Shown here in pieces: positions 1-8,477 of a DNA stretch of 64,000 nucleotides. The notes under the pieces were generated by a model that made no database searches, was not told the origin of the DNA, and saw nothing but the letters and a program-made list of their open reading frames with translations. The stretch is from Prado023 sp963798745 (GTDB lineage Bacteria; Actinomycetota; Actinomycetes; S36-B12; CAIYMF01). Location: positions 310,001 through 374,000 of the forward strand of contig CAWCUF010000003.1 in NCBI GenBank assembly GCA_963798745.1, in the 5' to 3' direction. The position numbers and the translations under genes were made by a program. The first letter of the stretch is position 1. The number at the start of each line of letters is the position of its first letter.

Positions 1-105
1 TCGCTGTCCTCCCACTGCGCCGCCCCGCCCACCGTCAAGGGCGCCACGCTAGTCTGAACCCAGTGCTCCCCGGTACCCGGGTGGCCCCGACGGAAGGCCC
101 GCATC

Positions 106-339
106 ATGGTGCATGCCTACATCCTGATCCAGACCGAGGTGGGCAAGGCGCCGTCGGTGGTGGCCGAGGTCGGCGCCATCGAGGGCGTGACCATCGCCCA
201 CGACGTGACTGGTCCCTACGACGTGATCGTGCAGGCACAGGCCGGGTCGATCGACGACCTCGGGCGGCTCGTGGTGGCCAGCATCCAGAAGGTGCCCGGC
301 ATCACCCGGACCCTGACCTGCCCAGTGGTCAACCTCTGA
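106..339 (+). CDS. Lrp/AsnC ligand-binding (RAM) domain protein
   Basis: A 77-residue protein that is only the RAM/ligand-binding half of an Lrp/AsnC regulator, with no helix-turn-helix. The sequence has the expected alternating strands and the segment AHDVTGPYDVIVQAQ, where amino-acid effectors bind in this fold. Stand-alone RAM proteins are thought to oligomerise and sense amino acids, possibly together with a full-length partner. The ATG at 106 follows GGAAGG at a suitable distance. The stop overlaps the likely start of the next gene, so the two are probably co-transcribed. The ligand is unknown. Confidence 0.85.
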   Translation: MVHAYILIQTEVGKAPSVVAEVGAIEGVTIAHDVTGPYDVIVQAQAGSIDDLGRLVVASIQKVPGITRTLTCPVVNL

Positions 340-812
340 GGCCTGCCCCGCGCGCGTCCGCGCGGCGGGCCCTCGTGGCGAGCGCCGCCCTCTGTGGGGC
401 GACCCTGCTCGGCTGCGCGCGACCCGTGGCCGTCGAGCCGCCGCCCACTGCGCCGCCCGACGTCGTGGCGCTCTGCACGGCGTTCGGCGCTGCTCTGCCC
501 CAGGAGCTGTCCACCGTGGGCGAGCGCCGCGAGGTCACCCCCGACTCGCCGCTGACCGCCGCCTACGGCGACCCACCGGTGGGCGTGCGCTGTGGCGTGC
601 CGGAGCCGGGCGCGCTGACCGCCGACGCACTGCTGGTGACCGTGGACGACATCGACTGGTTCGCCGAGGAGCTGTCAGCCGGATGGCGCCTGACGACCGT
701 GGGGCGCACACCGGCCATCGAGATCACTGTCGATGAGGTGCATGGCCCTGCGCCCTCGGTCGCCGCAGACCTCACCGCAGCGATCTCCGCGACGATCCCC
801 GCCGCGAACTGA
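336..812 (+). CDS. DUF3515 family putative lipoprotein
   Basis: The reading frame encodes Arg-rich residues, a hydrophobic stretch and the lipobox LLGC, then a mature part with features of actinobacterial DUF3515 proteins (VVALCTAFGAALP near the start, VGVRCGVPEPG, a VDDIDWFAEE segment). It is probably a secreted, lipid-anchored protein of unknown function. The start is unclear: no ATG lies near the signal peptide. The CTG at 336 overlaps the previous stop and gives a normal signal sequence; the GTG at 375 gives a very short one without positive charges. This family is often found beside an AsnC-type RAM protein, as here. Confidence 0.7.
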   Translation: MRPAPRASARRALVASAALCGATLLGCARPVAVEPPPTAPPDVVALCTAFGAALPQELSTVGERREVTPDSPLTAAYGDPPVGVRCGVPEPGALTADALLVTVDDIDWFAEELSAGWRLTTVGRTPAIEITVDEVHGPAPSVAADLTAAISATIPAAN

Positions 813-829
813 CCCGCACCTCTTGTTGC

Positions 830-870
830 TGTGCACGGAATCGACCAGCCAGTCGTCGATTTCGTGCACA
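830..870. terminator. Intergenic hairpin between convergent genes
   Basis: The arms TGTGCACGGAATCGAC (830-845) and GTCGATTTCGTGCACA (855-870) pair in 15 of 16 positions around a 9-nt loop. It sits between two converging genes and probably terminates both. The core ATCGACCAGCCAGTC resembles the other GATCGAT/CCAGCAG hairpins of this window. Confidence 0.6.
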
Positions 871-887
871 CCAACGAGTGTGGCGGC

Positions 888-2579
888 TCAGATCCCCGTG
901 GTAGTCCGCGGGTAGACCGCGGCAGGGTCGGTGATCACGTTGACCAGGTAGGGCACGCCCGAGGCGTAGGCGCGATCCAGCGCGGAACCGATCTGGTCGG
1001 GCTCGGTGACCAGCTCACCGGCACCGCCCAGGGCAGTGACGACCTGGTCGTAGCGGGTCGCGGGATTCAACTCGGTGGCCACGCCGTAGCCGTGCAGCAT
1101 CTGCATCGGGCCGCGCTCCAGGCCCCAGCCGGAGTTGTTGCCCACGACCATCACGACCGGCAGGTCCAGACGCACCAGGGTGTCGACATCCATCAGCGAG
1201 AAGCCGGCCGCACCGTCTCCGAGCAGGAGGGTGACCTGCGCCGAGGGTCGGGCGATCCGCGCACCGATCGCGTAACCCAGGCCGGTGCCCAGGCAACCGA
1301 ACGGGCCGGGGTCCAACCAGCCGCCGGGCCGACCGGGCTCCACGTACCTGCCCGCGAACGAGACGAAGTCGCCACCATCGCCGATGGTGATCGCGTCGTC
1401 AGCCAGGCGGGGCAGCAGCTCGCCGTAGATCCGAGCCGGGTGGATGGGCGCCGCAGCGCTGGTCAGCAGGCTGTCGTCGCGCGCCCGGGCAGCAAGGTCG
1501 GCGTCGCGCAGGCCGGCGGCCCACGGGGCCGGGGCACTCGTGCCGGTGGCCCGCATCCGGTCGGCCAGGCCGCGCAGCACCAGCGAGAGGTCGCCGGCGA
1601 CGGCGACCTCGACGGTGCCGGGGCGCCGCGGGTCCGGCGCATCGGTCAGGTGGATGACCTTCGCGGGCGAGGCCGGGTTGCCGAACGTGCCGTAGCCCAG
1701 GCGGAAGTCCAGGGTGGCGCCGACCACGACCACCACGTCGGCGCCGCGGAACGCGGCCGACCGCGCGCGGGTCACCAGGTTGGGATGCCCCGGGGGCAGC
1801 AGTCCGCGGCCCAGCCCGTTGGCGATGGTGGGCAGGTCGAACTCGGCCACCAGGTCGGCGGCGTGGGTCTCGGCATGGTCGGCCCAGACCCCGCTGGACA
1901 GCACGACCACCGGGGCCTGGGCGCCGCCCAGGAGGGCGGCGGCCCGGTCGAGCGCCTCGGCGTCGGGGATGCGCGCCTCGGCCGGGGCCGGCTCCGGGGC
2001 CGGTGTCGTGGCCGGGAAGTAGAACCGGTCCATCGGGATGTCGAGGAACACCGGCCCCCGGTGCGGGGTGTCGGCCAGCTCGAAGGCCGCCGAGGTCCGG
2101 GCGCCCACCTGGGCGGGATCCTTCTCGGTCCAGGCGGCCTTGGTGACCGCACCCACCAGCGCGGGATGGTCGAACTCCTGCAGCGACCCTGATCCCCAGC
2201 GCGCCTCCGGGGCCCGCCCGCCCAGCACGACCATCGGGGCGCTGTTGAACAGCCCGGAGGCGAGTGCGGAGACAGCGTTGGTCACCCCGGGACCTGCGGT
2301 GACTGCCGCGAACCCCGGGGTACGGGTCAGGCGTCCGGTCGCCTCGGCGGCGAACACGGCCGTCGCCTCGTGGCGGACGTCGATCAGGCGCAGCGCACCC
2401 TCGCGGGCGGCAGCCATCGCGTCGGGGGCCGCAGCGAACCCCTCGCGACCGCCCACCGCGGCGTCGTACACCGGGAAGATGTGCGCCCCCGAGAGGGTGA
2501 ACAGCGTGCGGGCACCGTGAGCTCGGGCTGCGGCGACGACGTGGTGGCCCCCGTGGCCGGAGATCTCAGTGTCAGTCAT
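888..2579 (-). CDS. Acetolactate synthase-like thiamine-diphosphate enzyme (IlvG-like)
   Basis: A 563-residue ThDP-dependent enzyme with the three domains of the acetohydroxyacid synthase family: an N-terminal PYR domain with the catalytic Glu in DVRHEATAVFAAEA (about residue 65), a central domain, and a C-terminal PP domain with the ThDP motif GDGAAGFSLMD...VVGNNSGWG (about 445-475). It is closest by eye to the mycobacterial protein annotated IlvG (GPFGCLG and PFxxLQE-D-like signatures shared). It has no regulatory-subunit gene next to it, unlike the true ilvBN at the other end of the window, so its physiological reaction is uncertain; relatives include oxalyl-CoA decarboxylase-like enzymes. 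The ATG at 2579 was chosen over an upstream codon because family homology begins just after it. Confidence 0.8.
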   Translation of the reverse strand: MTDTEISGHGGHHVVAAARAHGARTLFTLSGAHIFPVYDAAVGGREGFAAAPDAMAAAREGALRLIDVRHEATAVFAAEATGRLTRTPGFAAVTAGPGVTNAVSALASGLFNSAPMVVLGGRAPEARWGSGSLQEFDHPALVGAVTKAAWTEKDPAQVGARTSAAFELADTPHRGPVFLDIPMDRFYFPATTPAPEPAPAEARIPDAEALDRAAALLGGAQAPVVVLSSGVWADHAETHAADLVAEFDLPTIANGLGRGLLPPGHPNLVTRARSAAFRGADVVVVVGATLDFRLGYGTFGNPASPAKVIHLTDAPDPRRPGTVEVAVAGDLSLVLRGLADRMRATGTSAPAPWAAGLRDADLAARARDDSLLTSAAAPIHPARIYGELLPRLADDAITIGDGGDFVSFAGRYVEPGRPGGWLDPGPFGCLGTGLGYAIGARIARPSAQVTLLLGDGAAGFSLMDVDTLVRLDLPVVMVVGNNSGWGLERGPMQMLHGYGVATELNPATRYDQVVTALGGAGELVTEPDQIGSALDRAYASGVPYLVNVITDPAAVYPRTTTGI

Positions 2580-2684
2580 GACCCGATGCTCGCATCCGGC
2601 GCGCCGCACGCGCCGGCCGGGGCGGCGGGGGCACAGACCCGCAGGCTCACCCCGGGGGCTGCTGTTGCAGGAACACGACCGCGG

Positions 2685-3323
2685 TCAGCCGTCGGCGCCC
2701 ACATCCGCAGTCGTAGCGGGGTCGACGGAATCCTGGCCTGAGCTGTTGCCTGCGGGATCGGGGTCGCTGGCATCGGCAGCCAGCGGGTCCGCGCCGAGCC
2801 GCCAGATCAGCCCCCGGCCGGTCTCCGCAGGAGCCTCAGCAGTGCGCGGCTCGCGGCCGACGAGTCGGTACCCACACCGGCCCGGGATGGCCGCGCTGCG
2901 GGTGTTCGCCTCGTCGTGGCGGATCTCCAGATGGGTGATCCCGGGCAGCTCCGACAGTGCGGCGCTCAGCGCGGTCACGACGGCCGTCATCGTGCCCCGG
3001 CCCTGCGCCTCGGGGCGCAGCCAGTAGCCGATCTCCAGTCCGTCGGGCGCGATCCGCCGGTGCGCGCCGACGGCTCCCACGAGCTGGTCGTCCTGCCAGA
3101 CACCATAGGTCGCATCCCCACCGGCCAGGCGTTGCGCCTCCCAGTCCGCAACCATCGCCGAGCGGGCCTCCAGGGTGAGCGGCTCGTGGGCGATCCAGGG
3201 CAGGAAGGGGCGCAGGTGCTCGACGCTCGCCGCGATCGTCTCGGCCATCTCGGGTACGTCGCCCTGCGCCCAGATGCGCACCTCGAGACCGTCGACCGGC
3301 ACCGGAATCGACTCCGGAAGCAT
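2685..3323 (-). CDS. GNAT-family N-acetyltransferase (RimJ/RimL type)
   Basis: About 212 residues. The acetyl-CoA site is visible as GYWLRPEAQGRGTMT (Q/R-x-x-G-x-G/A type), followed by the motif-B segment NTRSAAIPGRCGYRLVG, as in RimJ/RimL ribosomal-protein or small-molecule acetyltransferases. The Asp/Ser/Gly-rich tail is not conserved. I start at the ATG at 3323. A longer form from 3416 would overlap the ddl stop as ATGA, but the extra 31 residues would be encoded by a dispersed intergenic hairpin, so the short form is preferred. The substrate cannot be predicted. Confidence 0.75.
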   Translation of the reverse strand: MLPESIPVPVDGLEVRIWAQGDVPEMAETIAASVEHLRPFLPWIAHEPLTLEARSAMVADWEAQRLAGGDATYGVWQDDQLVGAVGAHRRIAPDGLEIGYWLRPEAQGRGTMTAVVTALSAALSELPGITHLEIRHDEANTRSAAIPGRCGYRLVGREPRTAEAPAETGRGLIWRLGADPLAADASDPDPAGNSSGQDSVDPATTADVGADG

Positions 3324-3357
3324 GGCAGCGCTGCCGCCTGCCCCCGTGGGCGGTGTT

Positions 3358-3397
3358 GGATCATCGATCGGGCACTGTGACTGCTGGATCGATGATG
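3358..3397. repeat. Dispersed GATCGAT hairpin, copy A
   Basis: The arms ATCATCGATC and GATCGATGAT flank a loop whose reverse complement reads AGCAGTCACAGTGCC. Copy C at 58499 carries AGCAGTCGCAGTGCC in the same position. It lies just after ddl on the minus strand and may act as a terminator or REP-like element. Confidence 0.6.
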
Positions 3398-3412
3398 CAG
3401 GGCGCTGCAAGC

Positions 3413-4522
3413 TCATCGCAGTCCGGTCCCCCGTCGCAGCGCGTCGGTGATCAGGTGGTCGATGAGCTCCGGGTAGGTCATGCCCGAGGCCTGCCACATC
3501 CTCGGGAACATCGAGATCGAGGTGAACCCGGGCATGGTGTTGACCTCGTTCACGATGGCCCGACCCTGCGCGGTGATGAAGAAGTCCACCCGCGCCAACC
3601 CCTCGCAGGTCAGCGCCTCGAACGCAGCCACCGCCTGGGCCTGGACCGAGGCCAGCACCGGCGCGGGCAGGTCGGCGGGCACGATCAGGTCCACGGCGTC
3701 CTCGAGGTACTTGGCCTGAAAATCGTAGAAGTCGTGCCCGGGGCGGACCACGATCTCGGCCGGCACGCTGGCCCGCGCACCGCCGGAACCGTCGAGGACG
3801 CCGCACTCGATCTCGCGCACCCCGACCAGACCGGCCTCGACGATGACCCGAGGATCGTGGAGTCGGGCGGCCTCGATCGCGTCGGGCAGATCCGCGGGGT
3901 CGGTCACCCGGGAGATCCCTACGCTGGAGCCGGCCCGCGCCGGCTTGACGAACACCGGGAGGCTCAGACCCGCCAGCCGGGCCAGGACCTCGTCGGGGTC
4001 GGCGTCCCACTGAGCGGAGGTGACCATCTGATAGGGCCCGACCTCGAGCCCGCCCGCGGCCAGCACCGCCTTCATGTGCCCCTTGTCCATGGCTGCCGCG
4101 GAGGCGAACACTCCCGAGCCGACGTAGGGGATGCCCGCGAGTTCGAGCAGGCCCTGGATCGTGCCGTCCTCGCCCCACGGGCCGTGCAGCACCGGGAACA
4201 CCACGTCCACGTCGTGCAGCACGTGCACCGCCTGATCCGCCGGCCGCATCTCCCCGGGGGGGTGCGTGGGGTCACCGGGCAGCACCACGTGCGACCCGGA
4301 GGTGTCGACCGCGGGCAGGCGGCCGTCGGTGATCCGCAACCGCGCCGGCTCGTCGCGCTCGATCACCCACCGTCCCTCGGGCGTGATCCCGATCGCGACC
4401 ACCTCGTAGCGGTCGCGATCCATCGCGCTGAGCACGCTCCCGGCGCTGATGCAGGAGATCGCATGCTCACTGCTGCGCCCACCGAACACCACCGCAACCC
4501 GGACCCTCCGCTGCTCATCCAC
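3413..4522 (-). CDS. ddl: D-alanine--D-alanine ligase
   Basis: A 369-residue ATP-grasp ligase that joins two D-alanines for peptidoglycan. The N-terminal motif VAVVFGGRSSEH, the substrate segment HGPWGEDGTIQGLLE, the ATP-binding AMDKGHMK and VKPARAGSSVGIS, and the metal-binding NEVNTMPGFT are all present. The GTG at 4522 is 7 nt behind TAGGGT on the coding strand, suggesting a leaderless mRNA. It sits in the conserved actinobacterial gpsA-ddl neighbourhood, although here a divergent PLP-enzyme gene separates them. Confidence 0.93.
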   Translation of the reverse strand: MDEQRRVRVAVVFGGRSSEHAISCISAGSVLSAMDRDRYEVVAIGITPEGRWVIERDEPARLRITDGRLPAVDTSGSHVVLPGDPTHPPGEMRPADQAVHVLHDVDVVFPVLHGPWGEDGTIQGLLELAGIPYVGSGVFASAAAMDKGHMKAVLAAGGLEVGPYQMVTSAQWDADPDEVLARLAGLSLPVFVKPARAGSSVGISRVTDPADLPDAIEAARLHDPRVIVEAGLVGVREIECGVLDGSGGARASVPAEIVVRPGHDFYDFQAKYLEDAVDLIVPADLPAPVLASVQAQAVAAFEALTCEGLARVDFFITAQGRAIVNEVNTMPGFTSISMFPRMWQASGMTYPELIDHLITDALRRGTGLR

Positions 4523-4564
4523 GGCCCCGACCCTAGCCGCGCGGCGCCGGTAGGCTGCGCTGAC
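4523..4564. promoter_or_regulatory. 42-bp divergent promoter, both genes apparently leaderless
   Basis: Only 42 bp separate the GTG of ddl from the ATG of the PLP enzyme. On the minus strand TAGGGT lies 7 nt before the GTG; on the plus strand TAGGCT (4551-4556) lies 8 nt before the ATG. Both fit -10 elements whose transcripts begin at or next to the start codon. No Shine-Dalgarno is visible for either gene. Confidence 0.5.
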
Positions 4565-5815
4565 ATGGCCGACGAGCACGACCCGACACCCCCGGGTGAA
4601 CCGTCTGCCCGCCCGGTCGGCACGCCCGCAACCGGCCCTTCCCCAGCCGGCCCGTCCCCGGCCAGCGCGTCCGCCACCGAGGTGCGTGCAGCCAGCTCGC
4701 CCACGGCCGGACTGTCCCCGGCCAGCCTCGCCGTGGTCGTGGGCCGACCCGCCCGCGAGCCTGGGGCCCCACTGAACACCCCACCCGTGTTCAGCTCCAC
4801 GTTCGCCGCCGGGGGCGAGGTCTCCTACGCGCGGGTGGGCAATCCGACGTGGACCGCGCTGGAGGAGGTGCTGGGCGCATTGGAGGGACCAGGCGCCCGC
4901 GCGCTGAGCTTCGCCAGCGGGATGGCTGCGATCACCGCGGTGGCCGACCTGGTCCCGGTCGGGGCCACCGTCGTGGGCCAGTCAGTGGCCTACAGCGGCA
5001 CGCGCAGCCAGCTTGCGCGCTGGTCGGCCTCGGGCCGGATCGCCCTGCGCGAGGTGCCGGCGCGCACCGACGCGCTGGTGGCCGCCGCGCCCGGATCAGC
5101 GATGGTCTGGGTGGAGACCCCCACGAACCCCACCCTCGAGGTGATCGACATCGCGGCCGTGGGCCGGGCCGCCCTCGAGGCAGGCACCCTGCTCGTGGTC
5201 GACTCCACGTTCGCCACCCCCCTGGGTCAGCATCCGCTGGACCTCGGTGCGGACATCGTCGTGCACAGCGCCACCAAGTACCTGTCCGGGCACTCCGACG
5301 TCCTGCTCGGCGCGGTCATCGTGCGCGATGCCGACCTGGCCGAGCGGATCGGCCAGAACCGGATCCTCGGCGGCGGGATCCCCGGGCCGATGGAGGCCTG
5401 GATCGCGCTGCGCGGGCTGCGCACGTTCCCGCTGCGCTTCGAGCGCGCGTGCGCCAGCGCCGGCGAGTTGGCTCGGCGATGCACCGACCATCCGGCGGTC
5501 GCTCGGGTGCGCTACCTCGGCCTGCCGCAGTACCCGGGGCACGCGCTGGCCAGCACGCAGATGAGCGCCTTCGGTGCGATCGTCAGCCTCGAGCTGCACG
5601 GGGGCGCCGACGCGGCCGAGGCCGTGGCGGGGGCCACCTCGCTGTGGGTGCACGCGACCAGCCTCGGTGGCGTGGAGTCCTCCCTCGAACGTCGACGCCG
5701 CTGGCCCGAGGAGAGCGCAGACGTCCCCGAGGGGCTGCTTCGCCTCTCGGTGGGCATCGAGGACGTCGAGGACCTGTGGGCCGACCTGCGCGCAGCCCTC
5801 GACGCGACGCGCTGA
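4565..5815 (+). CDS. Cys/Met metabolism PLP-dependent enzyme (cystathionine gamma-synthase/lyase family)
   Basis: A 416-residue trans-sulfuration-family enzyme. Family marks include PPVFSSTFAAGGEVSYARVGNPTW, the cofactor-binding SFASGMAAI, the VETPTNPTLEVID segment, the active-site lysine in HSATKYLSGHSD, and the C-terminal LRLSVGIED that binds the substrate carboxylate. The first roughly 55 residues (Pro/Ser/Ala-rich) are an extra low-complexity extension. It may be a cystathionine gamma-synthase or gamma-lyase or a homologue with another substrate; sequence alone does not separate these. The start lies immediately behind a -10-like TAGGCT. Confidence 0.85.
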   Translation: MADEHDPTPPGEPSARPVGTPATGPSPAGPSPASASATEVRAASSPTAGLSPASLAVVVGRPAREPGAPLNTPPVFSSTFAAGGEVSYARVGNPTWTALEEVLGALEGPGARALSFASGMAAITAVADLVPVGATVVGQSVAYSGTRSQLARWSASGRIALREVPARTDALVAAAPGSAMVWVETPTNPTLEVIDIAAVGRAALEAGTLLVVDSTFATPLGQHPLDLGADIVVHSATKYLSGHSDVLLGAVIVRDADLAERIGQNRILGGGIPGPMEAWIALRGLRTFPLRFERACASAGELARRCTDHPAVARVRYLGLPQYPGHALASTQMSAFGAIVSLELHGGADAAEAVAGATSLWVHATSLGGVESSLERRRRWPEESADVPEGLLRLSVGIEDVEDLWADLRAALDATR

Positions 5816-5878
5816 CCCGGCCATGCGGCCCAGTCGCCCGAGCACTGCGTGCACGCCTGAGCGGCGGCCGGCGACGAG

Positions 5879-6886
5879 CTAGGCCGCGCCCATCTCGGGC
5901 TTGGTCTCGCGGCCCATCAGGGCGCCGAGCATGGCGTCCGGCGACATCCCGTGGTGCGCCACCTCGACGACCTGCTCGGTGATCGGCATCTCCACGCCGT
6001 GCGATCGACCGAGCTCCAGGATCGGCAGGCAGGACTTGAAGCCCTCGCAGGTCTGCTTGGTGACCTCGATGGTCTGCTCCACGCTCAGGCCCTTGCCCAG
6101 GTTCTCGCCGAAGGTGCGGTTGCGCGACAGCGGCGAGGAGCAGGTGGCGATCAGGTCGCCCATCCCGGCCAGGCCCAGGAACGTCATCGGGTTGGCACCC
6201 AGGGCCACCCCCAGCCGCGACATCTCGGCCAGTCCACGGGTGATCAGCGAGGCCTGCGAGTTCGCGCCGTAGCCCAGGCCCACGGCCATCCCGTTCGCCA
6301 GCGCGATGACGTTCTTCACCGAGCCGCCGATCTCCGCACCGACCACGTCTGTGGTCCAGTAGGGCCGGAAGTAGCCCGTGGTGCAGGCGTCCTGCAGGCG
6401 CTTGGCCGAGGCCTCGTCCGGGCAGGCCACCGTGGTCGCCGCGGGTGCGCGCTGGGCGATCTCGCGGGCCAGGTTCGGCCCGGACACGACCGCGACCCGC
6501 TCGGCCGGGATGCCGCCGTCCTCGGAGATGATCTGGCTCATCCGGCGCATCGTGCCCAGTTCGATGCCCTTCATCAGCGAGACGACCACCGCGTCGGGCT
6601 CCATGAGCTCGCGCCAGGCCTGCAGGTTCACCGCCAGGGTCTGGGCGGGGATCGCCAGGATCACCAGCGAGGCGCCGGCCAGCGCCTCCGCGGGGTCGCC
6701 GGTGGCCCGCATCTGCTCGGGCAGCGCGATCCCGGGGTGGAACATCTCGTTGGTGTGCTGGGTGTTGATCGACTCCTGCACCTCGGGTTCGCGGGCCCAG
6801 AGCACCACCTCCCCGCCTGCGTCGCACAGGACCATCGCGAAACCGGTGCCCCACGATCCAGCGCCCATGACTGCCACACGTGCCAT
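5879..6886 (-). CDS. gpsA: NAD(P)-dependent glycerol-3-phosphate dehydrogenase
   Basis: A 335-residue enzyme that reduces dihydroxyacetone phosphate to sn-glycerol-3-phosphate for phospholipids. The N-terminal Rossmann motif VMGAGSWGTGFA, the SLMKGIE segment, the SGPNLAREIA motif and the catalytic lysine region GGSVKNVIALANGM are present. Its ATG overlaps the stop of plsC by one base (TGATG) and is preceded by GGAGGAG, so the two lipid genes are translationally coupled: GpsA makes the substrate of the acyltransferase pathway. Confidence 0.95.
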   Translation of the reverse strand: MARVAVMGAGSWGTGFAMVLCDAGGEVVLWAREPEVQESINTQHTNEMFHPGIALPEQMRATGDPAEALAGASLVILAIPAQTLAVNLQAWRELMEPDAVVVSLMKGIELGTMRRMSQIISEDGGIPAERVAVVSGPNLAREIAQRAPAATTVACPDEASAKRLQDACTTGYFRPYWTTDVVGAEIGGSVKNVIALANGMAVGLGYGANSQASLITRGLAEMSRLGVALGANPMTFLGLAGMGDLIATCSSPLSRNRTFGENLGKGLSVEQTIEVTKQTCEGFKSCLPILELGRSHGVEMPITEQVVEVAHHGMSPDAMLGALMGRETKPEMGAA

Positions 6887-7638
6887 CAGTTCTCCTCCTC
6901 GGTTGTCCCGGCCCGGCTGCGCTGTTCGGCGGCCCAGTCCAGTCGCTGTGCGGGGGGTTGCTCCCCCCTGATGTCGGCCAGCAGCGCGGTGATCGCATCC
7001 ATCAGTCGGTCGGTGCCCTGCTGGAGCAGTTCCTTGGTGATCGGCCGTTCGCGCAGGTCGTCGATGTCCAGCGGCGCCCCGGCGGTGACCCGCATGCGCT
7101 TCGGTGGCAGCAGCCGCATGACCTTGGAGTAGGGGGCCATCACCTCGTGGGCGCCCCACTGGGCCACCGGGATCAGGGGGGCTCCGGTCTCCAGGGCCAG
7201 TCGCAACGCACCGGTCCGACCACCCATCGGCCAGATGCCCTGATCGCGGGTGATGGTCCCCTCCGGATACATCACGACGCACTCCCCGGACCTGATGGCA
7301 GCCTCCGCGGCGGCCAGCGCGATGTGCGGGTCCTTGTCGCGGGTGACCGGGATCTGGCCCGCGCTGCTGATGATCTGGCCCACCACCGGCACATCGAAGA
7401 CACCCTGCTTGCCCATGAACCGCGGCGGCCGACCGCTGTCATGCAGGAAGTGCGCCATGACCAGGGGGTCGAAGAACGAGATGTGGTTCGGGGCCACGAC
7501 CATCCCCTGACCGTGGGCACCAAGGTGCTCCTGCCCATGCCACTCGCGGCGGGTGAGGGCCATCATCCAGGGCCACAGAATCGCCTCGGCCGCGCGGTAG
7601 CCGACGCCCAGTCGCAGCGAGAGCGTCCTGGTCCCCAC
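6886..7638 (-). CDS. plsC: 1-acylglycerol-3-phosphate O-acyltransferase
   Basis: About 250 residues of the PlsC/AGPAT family, which acylates lysophosphatidic acid at the membrane. Motif I appears as NHISFFD (the catalytic HX4D) and motif III as YPEGT, with a hydrophobic N-terminal helix (YRAAEAILWPWMM). The frame is open further upstream to 7749, but the GTG at 7638 has a strong Shine-Dalgarno (GGGAGAGG, 5 nt away), and a -10-like TATACG lies at about 7673-7678 inside the longer form. I therefore use 7638. It is coupled to gpsA downstream. Confidence 0.88.
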   Translation of the reverse strand: MGTRTLSLRLGVGYRAAEAILWPWMMALTRREWHGQEHLGAHGQGMVVAPNHISFFDPLVMAHFLHDSGRPPRFMGKQGVFDVPVVGQIISSAGQIPVTRDKDPHIALAAAEAAIRSGECVVMYPEGTITRDQGIWPMGGRTGALRLALETGAPLIPVAQWGAHEVMAPYSKVMRLLPPKRMRVTAGAPLDIDDLRERPITKELLQQGTDRLMDAITALLADIRGEQPPAQRLDWAAEQRSRAGTTEEEN

Positions 7639-7761
7639 GTGCACCTCTCCCTGGCTGTCGGAAGCCGCCACCGTATACCGCTGGGGCGCGCTGGCGCCGG
7701 ATCTCGCGGGCTCGTTGCTCCTGCGCGCCCAGCGCACTGACCGGGCCACCGCCCGCGGTCG

Positions 7762-8319
7762 CTACAACGCGGCGAGAACGCGGTCACGGACCTCGGCGAT
7801 GCTGCCCATCCCGTCGACCTGCACGAGCAGCCCACGCTCGGCGTACACCCTGGTCAGCGGCTCGGTCTGCTCTGCGTAGACCGCCATCCGGTGCCGGATG
7901 ACCTCCTCGGTGTCATCGGCGCGGCCCTGCGCGGCCGCCCGGGCCAGCAGCCGGGCCACGACCTCCTCGTGGTCCACCGTCAGCTCGACAGCCCGGTCCA
8001 GGGCGAGGTCCATCCCCGCCAGCGCCTCGTCCAGGACGCCGACCTGCTCGAGCGTGCGCGGATAGCCATCGAGCAGGAACCCCTGCGCCGCATCGGGTTG
8101 GGCCAGGCGATCACGGACCATGGCGTTGGTGATCCGGTCAGGTACATAGGACCCGGACTCCATGAACATGCCCGCGGCGATCCCCAACGGGGACACCTGC
8201 GACAGGTGCCCGCGGAACAGCTCGCCGGTGGAGATGTGCGGGATGCCCAACTGGGCGCAGACCTCCACCGCCTGGGTGCCCTTGCCGCTGCCGGGGGGAC
8301 CCATCAGGACCATGCGCAC
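7762..8319 (-). CDS. adk: Adenylate kinase-like nucleoside monophosphate kinase
   Basis: A 185-residue short adenylate kinase. The P-loop MGPPGSGKGTQ, the AMP-binding STGELFRGHL, and GFLLDGYPRTLEQV with the catalytic arginines are present. The LID is short and lacks Zn cysteines. Actinobacteria normally carry adk in the ribosomal-protein/secY cluster, so this is probably a second copy. Start GTG 8319 (GAGGTGG upstream); an in-frame ATG at 8313 is equally possible. Its stop is 124 nt before plsC. Confidence 0.8.
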   Translation of the reverse strand: MRMVLMGPPGSGKGTQAVEVCAQLGIPHISTGELFRGHLSQVSPLGIAAGMFMESGSYVPDRITNAMVRDRLAQPDAAQGFLLDGYPRTLEQVGVLDEALAGMDLALDRAVELTVDHEEVVARLLARAAAQGRADDTEEVIRHRMAVYAEQTEPLTRVYAERGLLVQVDGMGSIAEVRDRVLAAL

Positions 8320-8477
8320 GCGACCACCTCATCTGCTCGGACCGGTGGCCGAACGCTAGCCGGGCGGGGGTGACGATGCGGTGGTGAGCGGGGAGGTATC
8401 CCGGTCGGGGGCCGCGACATGCGCCAGCCCGTCACGATGGGCGGTACTGGGCTGGCGCGTGCAGGTCGCGCGGACGG

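Noticed and set aside
3324..3416. N-terminal extension of the GNAT starting at ATG 3416 (overlapping the ddl stop)
   Set aside because: The extra residues are encoded by a hairpin that also occurs in intergenic DNA elsewhere, and GNAT homology begins only after 3323.
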